Positions 46,101 through 55,723 of a stretch of DNA of 64,000 bases are shown one piece after another; the first letter of the stretch is position 1, and the number at the start of each line of letters is the position of its first letter. Made by a program: the position numbers and the translations under genes. This DNA is from Dactylis glomerata (taxonomy: Eukaryota; Streptophyta; Magnoliopsida; Poales; Poaceae). The stretch lies in contig QXEO01001123.1 of assembly GCA_007115705.1 (NCBI GenBank), positions 1,821,388-1,885,387 of the forward strand, given 5' to 3'. The notes under the pieces were generated by a model, which made no database searches, had not been told where the DNA came from, and was given only the letters and a program-made list of their open reading frames with translations.

Positions 46101-47166
46101 GGAGCTTCAGGATCTGCATACCCAGGCCGCCCGGGCTCAGGGGCTGGAAGCTGATCTGGCGAAAGCTCGGGAGGCGGAGTCGTCGCTGCAGCTGGAGTTT
46201 GATCGTCGGCTGGCCGAAGAGAAGAAACTCCTCTCCGCGGAGTTTGATAGCAAGGTGAAAAAGCTTCACGCAACCTTGGGGAGCGAGGTCGAGAACCGCG
46301 ACGCCCAGATCGCCGAGCTGCAGACTCTCCGGGGGCTCGACAGCGAGCGTTTTGCCAAGGAGATCGGCGTTTGGTGCGCCCGCGACCGCAAGGTTCAATC
46401 CGGCCTGCTGGGACTGGAGGAAGCTCTTCGTGGTATACTTCCTGTCTTCTTTCTCGGCTTTTGCCCTTTCATGCCGTCCTCTCACCCTCTGACTGCCCTT
46501 GCAGGAGCCTTCCCTGACTCCGACGAGTCTGCCGCGGCGGCGCTGAAGGAATTTAGGGCGGAACAAGGGATCGTCCCTAGCAGTGACCCTAAGGCCGAGC
46601 TTTCCTCAGGGGAGTTGGTTGCGTTGGCCAAAGGCCGACTTCACCCGGCTGCCAGGCTGGGCAAGGATCTGCACGAAGCCCTTGTTTCCGTCTTTGAAAC
46701 CTTGTGGCCGGGAAGGGCGGCGCCTGGCGGGATCCGGGAGCTCCTCCAGTGGGTCCTTCTTGCGTCCAACCGGCTCGACATCTGGAAGGAGTCCGCGGCT
46801 CGGGCCGGTGCTCAACAGGCTCTGGAGTTCGTGCTCTCCTGGTATCCAGGCGTCAACTTGGACCAGCTGGAGAACCTTCATGAAGGCGGACTAGCAGGCC
46901 TCGACAAAACCAAGCTCCGCCAGCGTGCCTGCGCCATTGCTGAGTGTGCCGAGACCGACGCGCTTTTCGATGCCGGGGATAGTGACGAATCTTTGGATGG
47001 CATGGACTTCGAGGAGCCCGACTCGGCGGAAAGACCTCAGAAGGCCCCCGAGGATCCCGTTGGTCATTCCATTCCGCCATCCCCCAGCGGCGATGACTTC
47101 GTCCTGGCGTCTCGAGCTGGCGACATTACTTCACTGGAGCCGGCTGGCCCGCCAAGCGCCCCCTGA
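43156..47166 (+). pseudogene. Antisense intron-containing gene of element B (PF04195-like, coiled coil), one stop
   Basis: GT-AG sites and frame continuity give exons 43156-44091, 44174-44739, 44824-45703, 45835-45940, 46010-46432 and 46505-47166, a product near 1190 residues. The N-terminus is basic. A PF04195-like domain spans 43370-43640 and continues after 43690 (F-L-D-H-F-R-L-Q-P then Y-L-G-I-W-P, F-F-Y-V-K). The middle is acidic and low-complexity; 46010-46432 is Glu/Leu/Lys-rich coiled coil. The C-terminal part holds D-I-W-K-E-S-A-A-R-A-G-A and W-Y-P-G-V-N-L-D, shared with A and C. The last two introns (69 and 72 nt) have lengths divisible by three and stay open, so splicing there is optional. 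The single defect is a TGA at 43681-43683, where a Trp is expected. Intact frame over 4 kb suggests recent function. No known activity. Confidence 0.75.
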
Positions 47167-48027
47167 GCGTGTCGGGGTTTTCTTATTTGTTTTTACTGAA
47201 CTCATGTCGTGCCCAGCAACATTCCATTCGTATGTACTAATGACGCTTCACCCTGAATTTCTTACGCATTGGCCTCTAGTTGTTTGTGAACCGGATTTGA
47301 CCTGACCCCTTTCAGCTTTTTCCTTTATCTCCCCATCCTTCGGCCCTTCTACCCCCAGCCGGCAGCCTGGTGCCGGCTGGTCTCCCTTGGACCGACAGCC
47401 GAATGCCGGTCTAGGGTGGGAGCGTGCCGCGGGATGGGAAGTAGTACTTCGGCGTATAAGGGATCTGGCTTGGTCCAGTCTACGCATGACTATTAACCAA
47501 TGCGCGTGGTTTAGGGGTGAGCGCTCGTTCTGTCCTCTTAGCGATTTTCCAGTGTGAATGACCTGCCGGCTCCGTCGCCCTCGACTTGGGCTGGAGGTTA
47601 GGCTCGGGGTCTGGTTCACACACGGTACTCGTTCGTCTGACAAGGGATTCGATTCGTTGGGTCGCGGGCGTTTCCTCTAAGCGATTTTCCTAGGTGGGTG
47701 ACCTGCCGGCTCCACCCCACACGGCGCAGGGCGGAGGTTAGGCTCGGGGTCCGGTCCGCACTCAGTACTCATCCGGCTGACAAGAGGATCGTTTCGTTAG
47801 GTTGGGGCTGCCGGCTCCCGACTGGAGGCGACTCCCAGCCCCCGTGGATAGCGCTTAGAAAGGTAAAAGGTACTTCGGAGCACTTTTTCCAGGGATCGGC
47901 CGTATGCCGCCCAACTTTCTTTTATTCAACGACACTTGTTCGAGATACAAGATTTTTTGCCTTGGCTTAGCCGAAGGTCTTAAGCGGTTTTGGACTTGTC
48001 TCAGGCGAAGCTGCGAAACGCTTCCCC
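47167..48027. repeat. Spacer of element B with two ~140-bp tandem repeats
   Basis: Two copies at about 47534-47673 and 47674-47806 share TAAGCGATTTTCC-like starts, TGACCTGCCGGCTCC, GGAGGTTAGGCTCGGGGTC, GTACTC and CTGACAAG. The block separates the converging gag-protease and antisense genes and takes the place of pol. GCCGGC hexamers and a CCCAGCCCCCG tract at 47836 are also present. Confidence 0.7.
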
Positions 48028-51000
48028 CTACCTCGAGGAGGAGCCAGCCCCCGAGACAAGAGCTTCTGACTTCTTGCCCGCTTCGGGCGGGACTTCCTTG
48101 GACAGGCTTGCCGGCTTGAGGAGCGGAGCCGGCAGTCCCGTCGCCAGGCTGCCTGGCTGGACTGCCGCCACCCTTTGCAGCAGTTGTCGCTTCTCTTCAG
48201 CAATGACCAAGGTCTCCGCCAGTTTGGAGCTGGCTCTTGCGCACTCTATTGACTTCTTGTAGCATCCAATGACAATAATCACCCCGCGAGGGCCTGGGAG
48301 CTTCATTTTCAAGTAAGCGTAATGCGGGACCGCCATGAACTTGGCCAAGGCTGGTCGGCCAAGCAGCGCGTGGTAAGGGCTGTTGAGGTCTACCACCTCG
48401 AACCAGATCGGCTCGCGACGATGATTGTCCTTCTCGCCAAATAGCACCTCCAACTCAATCCTTCCCATCGGCGTACACGAGTGCCCAGGCACGATCCCAT
48501 GGAAGGTGAGCTTGGTTGGCTTCAGTTGGATCTCTGGGATTCCGAGCTTCTCCATCGAAGTGCCATAGAGAAGGTTGATGCTGCTGCCTCCATCAATGAG
48601 TACGCGCGAGAATCGGCAGGTACGCGTCTCAGAGAACACGATTGGATTCAAGACTAGCGCATAGCCCCCGGGCCTCGGCATGAGCGGCGGGTGGTCTTCA
48701 CGCCCCCAGGTGATTGACGCGTCAGACCAATGCATGTACTGAGGTCCAACTTGCATGATTGCATTCACCTCGACACCAAACCACGGTTCATCCTTTGGCT
48801 CCTCTATCTGGGAAGTGAATACATGGTATTGCTCCACATTCGCTTCCTCGGGGTAGTCCCCTGCTGCCTTGGCCGGCTGCCAATTCTTGTTTCCATGTGC
48901 TTCAGTCGGCGGGCCCGGCGGTGGCCCGGGCAGTTGGTGATTTCCCTGCTCCAGATCCCTGGTGAAGCTGCATTGGCGAGTGGTATGCGCTGCTGGCTTG
49001 CCTGAAACTCTATGGAACTTGCAGGGTTGGTCTAGCATCACCTCGATGGTGTACTTGTCCTTGCTGAATTTGTCCCCTTTGCACTTCTGGCTTCCACCCG
49101 TAGCCCCCGGGCTTCCTTGAACAGCGGCTACTTGCTGGGAGCCGTACTTGTTGTCACGGCGTTCGTCTTTCCTCTTGCCATGTCGATCACGGTTGTGATG
49201 TCCTCCTGAGCCGGCTGCCGGCTGAGGATGGTTTCCGGCTGGCGCTGGCTCAACACATTGCACTCTTGCTGCAGAATCGGCGGAAGCGTACTTGTCCGCT
49301 ATTGCCATGAAGTCCGCCATTGACTTCGGCTCGGCTCTGTGGAGCTTATGCTTCAGCAGGGTCCCTTCTCTGCATCCGTCCGTGAACTAGCCAATGGCTA
49401 GCTCCTCGCCCACTCCTTCGTATGAGTTGCGCAGCTCGGACCATCTCGTGAGGTAGTCACGGTCTGGCTCGTCGGGGCCTTGCTTGCAGAGGGCCAGCTG
49501 TCGTGGGCGGGGCGGTCGCTTGTATGTTCCCGTGAAATTCTTGATGAACGCCTCTTGGAAATCATGCCAGGAGTTGATCTGCAGAGCCGGCAGGCTGTTG
49601 AGCCACGTCCGAGCAGATCCCGTCAGCATGAGTGGTGCGTAGCGCACCGCTATCCTCTTGTTGCCGCCTGCGATGTCGACGGCTGTGACGTAGTCCGACA
49701 GCCAATCCTCCGGCTTCACCGCCCCAGTGTATTTGGGCATGTCTCGTGGGAGCGCGAACTTGGCCGGGAAGGGCTCGTTAAGGATGCGAGGGCCGAAACA
49801 AACGGGTCCTGCCGAGGATTCCTCCTCGTCAAACTTGGAGTCCGCCAGCAGGTTGAGCCGATGGCGGGCGTCGTCCTTTGGCAGGTCGACGCGTTCCCCG
49901 ATCCTCTGGCTCACGTGCGAGCGAGCTGGATGATGACCTTGAGCACCCTGGCCGGCTCCCTGGGCCGGCTGGGCTGGTGCCACGGACTTGCCGCGCGCCG
50001 GTTCCGCCACGTCCGCCCGAGGAGGGTGACGCGGCCTGCTGGTAACCGCGGCGGGATCTCGAGGCTGCCGGCTGTGGTGACCAGAGTGCTGGGTGCGGTG
50101 GTTTCCACCGCTTTTGCCTGGAGCTTGATTGCTCCGGCTGTGCTTCGCAGGGCCGTGGTTTGGCGATGAAGCTTCTCCGTGCGACTTGTTCTGACCAGCC
50201 ACGACGATACGGTGCTCGCCTCGCATGCCGCTTGCTTCTCCGCGTGGCTCCATCGCCTGCTGCTGCAGATCGGCGGCGTCCAGGAGTTCCTGGATCCGGG
50301 CTTCCTTCTCCCGCAAGTCCTCGCCTTGTAGTCCGTCCAGCTCGGAGGTGATGTAGCGCGCGGCGCGGAGGTTCTTCGTAGGTGTGCTGTAGGTGGGCTT
50401 GTTGATGATCGGAGGTAGCTTCGCCGAGGGCGCCGTCTGGTTCAGCTCCACGCCCAGCTCGCGGCCTCGCTGATGAACTTGTCCCGCCCGGCTTGGGCCA
50501 TCTCCGGCTGGGGTGAAGCCGTGGGCGACGTTGTATTCGTTGATCGTAGAGAGGACGCGCCGACGGGTGTCGTCGACGTCGTCCGCTTCCTTGAGGAGGT
50601 TGAGGCGCGTCCGCTCCAGATCCTCGGAGGCCTTGACCGGATCCGCAGAGATGTCGAGCGGAGCGCGCAGGTCCGTGATGGCTACGTCCAGCACGTCCCG
50701 CTCTGGAGGTGGAAGATCTTGTTCCGGTGGAAGTGGGTGTTCGAGCGGCGGGCGCGCGGAGCGCGGTAGGCCGCCGCCACCGTCCTCCTCCAGGGCCCGC
50801 ACCTCGACCATGTTGCAAAAGTCGCTGCTTTCGCCGTCATCGGAGTCTGTGTCACAGAGTGGGTCAAGCACATCGGTTACCTCTTCCGGGAAGGGCTTGG
50901 CGACGTAGAAGCGGTGGCCGCCGACGTCGAGGAAGGAGCCGCCGTTGCCGAAGCCGTCCTTGAAGTGGGCCAAGTTGTCGTCGACGCAGTCGAAGGTGCC

Positions 51001-51129
51001 GAACCTCCAGACGAGGCCGGAGGCGACCTTCTCGCCGGAGGGTCCCGGCCGGAACTTGACTCCGCTCGCCACCGCGCTTTGCCCCACGGTGGGCACCAAC
51101 TGTCGTGGGAATTTAGAGACAGTAGCCAT
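48028..51129 (-). pseudogene. gag-protease of element B, one TAG
   Basis: One frame runs from an ATG at 51129 to a stop at 48028 with a single TAG at 49387-49389. Order on the minus strand: N-terminal region with a long low-complexity middle (50700-49950), a retrotransposon gag domain at about 49800-49390 (P-E-D-W-L, A-R-T-W-L-N-S-L, F-T-G-T-Y), a basic His/Arg-rich region (49240-49080) with C-K-F-H-R-V-S-G-K and H-T-T-R-Q-C in place of a classical zinc knuckle, and an aspartic protease at 48620-48300 with the Tat-type D-G-G-S-S active site and L-L-G-R-P. It stops soon after the protease, with no pol. The ATG at 51129 lies inside the LTR; codons run through the LTR end and primer site, so the true start may be later (for example after 51083). 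Confidence 0.88.
51083..51100 (-). other. Primer binding site of element B
   Basis: On the minus strand TTGGTGCCCACCGTGGGG begins one base after the LTR end. It resembles the TGGCGCCCACCGTGGGG site of Tat/RIRE2-like elements. I am not sure which tRNA it pairs with. Confidence 0.7.
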
Positions 51130-51845
51130 GGGGAGGCTTATCGGAGGGGCTCGACGTTGGTGACGATGGGTCCGGCTCGGGATTGTGCCAACAGAGACAC
51201 CTCGGTTTACCCAGGTTCAGGGCCCTCCCGGTTGGAGGTAAACCCCTACTTCCTGCCTGCTTCGTATTGATTGGATAGTAGCGATTACAGTGCTCCTCGA
51301 GCTGTTCGGCTAGAGGAGGAAGAAGAAGATCGGATCTCCCCTATGCTAAGGGTCCAGGCCCCCTTATATAGACGGGGGCCTGGTTACAGGTTTTGGTAAC
51401 GCTTCGGCCGGCTGCCGGCTCCTCGGCGACGGCGTCCTTGGCCTGATCCCCTCTGGCCACACTCTGGCAAAGGCACTTTATAAAGTGCCTTTTCCCTGGG
51501 CCGGCATCTGGAGGGCATATCCCCTCTCCTTTGCCTCGGATCCCGCCGTGGGGAAGAGTCTTCGTCCCCTCATTGGTCGGTCGTGGTCGCGGCGCTCGTC
51601 ACTCCTATCCTGCGCCTCTGCCGTTCTTGTCGGGACCGTCCTGCTTTTGGCCAGACAACCGTTGAGAGGTTTTGTCTCCATCGCCCGGCTCCAGCTCTCC
51701 CCCGCGGAGTCGCCAGCCGGCTGCTGGCGCAGCCGGCCCTTCGGACGGAGCCGGTCTTCTCGTGCGGAAACCGTGTGGACTTCCTGGGACGCCAGCCGGC
51801 ATACTGCCTGGCCCGTGGTGCGCCCCCTAAGTCATCCCCACGACA
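51101..51845 (-). repeat. 5' LTR of element B
   Basis: Same length and termini as the copy at 41823. The minus-strand TATA box (TATATAAG) is at 51363-51370 and would start transcription near 51335, upstream of the gag ATG at 51129. Confidence 0.95.
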
Positions 51846-51850
51846 CTGTT

Positions 51851-52045
51851 GCCCTTGAACCTATTGACTTGCTTCAAGCAATCTTCCTAGTGGACATAAA
51901 CTCCAGGAACCCTACCTTTGTACACAACGTACGGCATCCCTACCTTCAAGACAAATAAGGTTAGATAACAGAAAGCAAGAAGTTCATCACATGTATGCAA
52001 TAGTAATGAAATATGACATAATTAACTAGGATGTACTTATTAACT
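51851..52045. other. Continuation of the CACTA host right of element B
   Basis: This short stretch directly follows the CTGTT duplication, so it is the other side of the insertion target. It has no recognisable coding or subterminal repeat and ends at the E LTR. Confidence 0.55.
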
Positions 52046-55000
52046 TGTGACGACCTCAAATTTGATACAAATTCGAAGTGCCCGTTATGTATTCCACCGC
52101 AATCCCAGAACCATTGTTGCGATATACATAACGTAGTTGGTAACCAGTTCCATAGACATTACAATACGGTAGTTCAAATACAATGGTCATATTGACCAAG
52201 TTCATATTACAACACAATATAGCAGCGGAAATAACGTCTTCGGCCCATGCCTTCTCCCTACAGGCAAATGGCGACTCACGGAGACAAGCTTAGTTCTGGT
52301 ACTCTTCTTTATACCCTTCCTCCGGGTATTCTTCCCCATAGTCTGGCCAAGTTGATAGCCAGGGACACAGCCGTGAGTACATTGGATGCACTCGCAAACC
52401 ATCTTATAAATGAAGGATGAAGTAGAAATGCAAGGTTGATATGGTGGACTAAGCACTAAGTTGATTTGCAAAAGCTAGTTTATTTCCCAAGAATGTTCAT
52501 TGGTAGGAAAGAGAGTTTAGTTCTCTATGTTCAACCTAAGGAACTTCAAGTGTGTCAACATCATTTCAAGTCAAGTCATTCACCAAGTCACCATTGTCAC
52601 TTTTAGTCCTGACAAAAGTCAAGTACAGATTGCCAACCGTCCATGACCGCGGACGCGGCTATTCGAATAGTTTCAAAGCCTCTGCAGAGGGGTACACTTT
52701 ACCCACAAGATTCGATACATCTGCCGGGAGAAATCCACGGTTCGACATACACAAAGTATGCGAGGTTCAGATAATCAAACAAAATCTTTCACTTGCTCAT
52801 CCTAGTATAGGATCCTTCCCTAGAGCCCGGGATACGGAATTCCCGCTCCGGCGCCTCTAGTTCTGCCCATCCCGGAGGCCGGGTTAGTGGAATCCACCTG
52901 GTCAAGAAGTATCCGCCCGTGGAGTCCTTCCATGAAGATTTGATGCAAGACCTCCCATACTAAGATAAACAAGCTACGGATTGAGCCCCTTCCCATATAG
53001 GGGTAATATGGTTGTACGGTAAAATTGGCTCCCATGGTACATCACTCGTTGTCATTGAGAAGATATTTCATAGTTCTTAGTCAAGATTGATTTTCTTTCA
53101 TAAAGCCATTATGTAGGAGAGATCTCCATTTCAAGTTCAAGTCACCACTTTTCAAATGGGGTTCCTCCAGAGATGGCATCAACTTTTATTAGCGACTAAG
53201 CAACTACATTGAGTGATAGTACTACTAGCTAGGGTTGGATAAACTCAGCTTGATGCTCTTGATAATCAAGACATCAATCTACTTCTATCATTCTACTCTA
53301 GCAATTCAATCATGCAATTTACTTAAAACAAGTAGAATGCAATATTAAAACTAGGTAGTGGGAGTATGAATCAAAAGATGGCTTGCCTTGGTTGGCAAAG
53401 TGTCCGGGGTTTTCTTCTTCTTCTTGATAATAATAATCCCCTCCAATATCCTCCTCGGCAACTCTAGCGTCTAATAACGAATAAACACAGAGCACACCAT
53501 CACTTCACCAAGCTAACAACACACCAAGCACACATTTTGTTTGCTAACCAAGCATTCATGTTGTATTTTTAGGGTGTTGGAGTGTAAGTCTTTTGTTTAA
53601 GTTTTCTTCAAGTGTGCAAGCTAGATTCTTTACTAAGTAGCATAGGTGGTTCACTTGTGCAGCATTGGAGGTGATTTAGGGTTACTAAGACAAGTTCAAG
53701 TGGGACTGATCCACTAAGTGAATTGTCTTGAGGACAATTTAATTCTAAGTGTGCACTAGTGATCTATCATTTTATGCTAACCAATAGGTTTGGGTTTGGA
53801 TCTAAATGATCACACTAATATGGTTTGGGGTAGATTAGTGTTGACTAACAGTAAGAGGGGTCATTAGCAAGTTCACATTTTAATTTTCATGATTTTTGAT
53901 GGCTTAAATAATTTTCTAGAAATCTTGCATTAATTAACAAGCTATGGTCACACTATTCATAACCATTTTAATTCCTAACTTATTTTGAACTCTAACCAGG
54001 ACTATTGGATAGAGTATTTCATAAGCTTTCCAACGAATATTTATTTGCTAGATTTGGATTTGTAAAACTCTAGGAATTAAAGTTTGAAAATAACATCTGA
54101 AACAAATTTGAAATAATGAAAAAGGCGGGAATTTACTTAAAAACAATTCGGACCTAATTCGAAACGAGCTGGGCCGATTTCTGAACAAACCCGAACGGGC
54201 CGGCCCGAAAACGCTTCGCTTCGGCGGGAAAATAACAAATGGGAGCTCACAGGTGGGGTCGGGGTGTCAGCGCACTTAACAAATCCCGAACTGGTAAGTT
54301 GTCGTCGGATCGAGATCTAACGGCGCAGGTTCATCGTCTTCCTCAACACGGCGGGAGCTCACCTGCGAGCAGTGACGAGTGTTCGACGGCGATGGCGAGG
54401 CGTAGGGGAAGCAGGGCTCGTCGGCGACGTGCGGGATCGGCGGCGGTTCGTCTCCTCCTCCGATTCCCTGAAGCAGCTTGCTCCCAGGTGCTCGGACGCG
54501 GCGGCGCTCCGCTCGTCCAGTGCTGCTCCGGCGAGGCTGGCGATGGCGAACTAGGGCAAGAGGGAGTGAGCGGCGATGTCTGGGAGGTAGAGGGGAGTGA
54601 GGTGCGTCTCTGCGTTTGATCGACGGGGCTTTATATAGGCCGAGGCGACGAGGAACCTGGCGACCAAAAGCTTCACTGCACGGGGGTCCTGGCGGCGTTG
54701 CAAGCTCGCTCCGGTCACGGCGTTCACGCTCGCGTGCTGGGAGGTTGCTGGGTCGGCCGCGGGGTCCTGTGTGTCTCCTCTGGCGCCTCCAGGCTGGTCG
54801 GTATCGCGCAGGGCAAAGGGTTACTGGGAGGGGGCCCTGGGTGCGTTTCTCCTCCTTCCTCCTCTTCTCCTAGCTTGGGTCGGGGCTGGGGGAGCTGGAA
54901 ACGATCGAGGGGAGGCCAGAGAGCATGGCTACAGCGCTTGGACGAGCTCGAACAGTGCAGCATAGTGAAACTTGATTTGATTTGATTTTCTTCTGCCACT

Positions 55001-55594
55001 GTTCGACGAAATGCCCGCAAGAACTCAAAATTTGATTTTTCAAATTTTTCCACTTTGGGTGCTCATCATATTGGATAAGGTACCCAGGCATATTTTTGTT
55101 ACAGTGAAAGGTTGAGTTTTGCAAAAATTTATATTTCAAATTTGATATGGTTTCTGTTTCAGATTCAAACTTTGGCTCACGTTTGAGTGGTGTTCTGGTT
55201 TGAAATTTTGGTAGATCTTTGTTGGTTGAGTTAGTCCATAACTTGGTTAAGCTCAACTAAAAGGTTAAACCTGCAGGTGAGCTGTAGATTGCTTAATCTA
55301 AGGGCTCAAAGTGGGGTAGTCATTAACAGTTTCTAGATCATATTAACTTTATCTCTTTCTTACCTATTTTTATTTCTTGTTGCTTTGGTTCATATAATCT
55401 TTCTCAAATGATTCTGTTGGTTCACTTAGGATTATCTAACCAATGCTCAAACAAAAATAACACACATAAAATCATAGAACACATATAAGAGGAAATACAT
55501 GTATGCATAAAATAATGAATGAAAAGTTTTATCTTGGACCAAAATTTGGCACTTTATTTAATAAGAGTTGGATTACAATTTCTGAGTTGTTACA
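52046..55594 (-). repeat. Long LTR of family E
   Basis: On the minus strand it runs TGTAACAACTCAGAAATTG...GAGGTCGTCACA, about 3.55 kb. The TGTAACA start is confirmed by a second copy beginning at 63940 in the opposite orientation, which shares the first ~60 bp. A minus-strand TATA box (complement of TTATATAGG, 54631-54639) is followed by a GC-rich, exon-like leader (54610-54363) and a strong splice donor (CAG|GTGAGC at about 54362). The flanking five bases (TAACT and ATAGC) do not match, so solo LTR or half-element status is open. Confidence 0.65.
54363..54640 (-). promoter_or_regulatory. Promoter and leader exon in LTR E
   Basis: The TATA box at 54631-54639 and a CT-rich initiator region lead into a GC-rich leader with a donor CAG|GTGAGC, suggesting that the E transcript is spliced from a 5' leader. 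The + strand frames here (54239-54619) are shadows of this leader. Confidence 0.45.
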
Positions 55595-55723
55595 ATAGCC
55601 CTTATGCTGAGTTCTGAAAAGAGAGAGGGAGGTGGAGGGAGGGCGACCATGGCGATCTGATCCCTGCCGGTGTTCCCGGCTGATCCTTGCCGGTGGCCTC
55701 ACGCCATCGGCTAGGGTTTGGTC

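Larger units (their letters stand above)
41823..51845 (-). mobile_element. Element B: complete non-autonomous Tat-type Gypsy retrotransposon
   Basis: Two 745-bp LTRs (41823-42567 and 51101-51845), both TGTCGTGG...CCACGACA, are flanked by the identical 5-bp duplication CTGTT (41818-41822 and 51846-51850). I count about eight substitutions between them by eye, so insertion is recent. On the minus strand: 5' LTR, primer site, gag-protease (51129 to 48028), a spacer with tandem repeats, then an oppositely directed spliced gene (43156-47166) and the polypurine tract. RT, RNase H and integrase are absent; the 860-bp spacer sits where pol should be. It must have been mobilised by enzymes of a related element. 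Confidence 0.95.

Noticed and set aside
49387..49389. Programmed readthrough at the TAG inside gag-protease of element B
   Set aside because: The stop lies within the gag region and not at a gag-protease border, and TAG stops of the same type are common in element A, so simple mutation is more likely.
49480..50908. Plus-strand frames opposite to gag of element B (229, 98 and 131 codons)
   Set aside because: Shadows of the GC-rich gag codons; the minus strand shows the gag domain and protease in one continuous frame.
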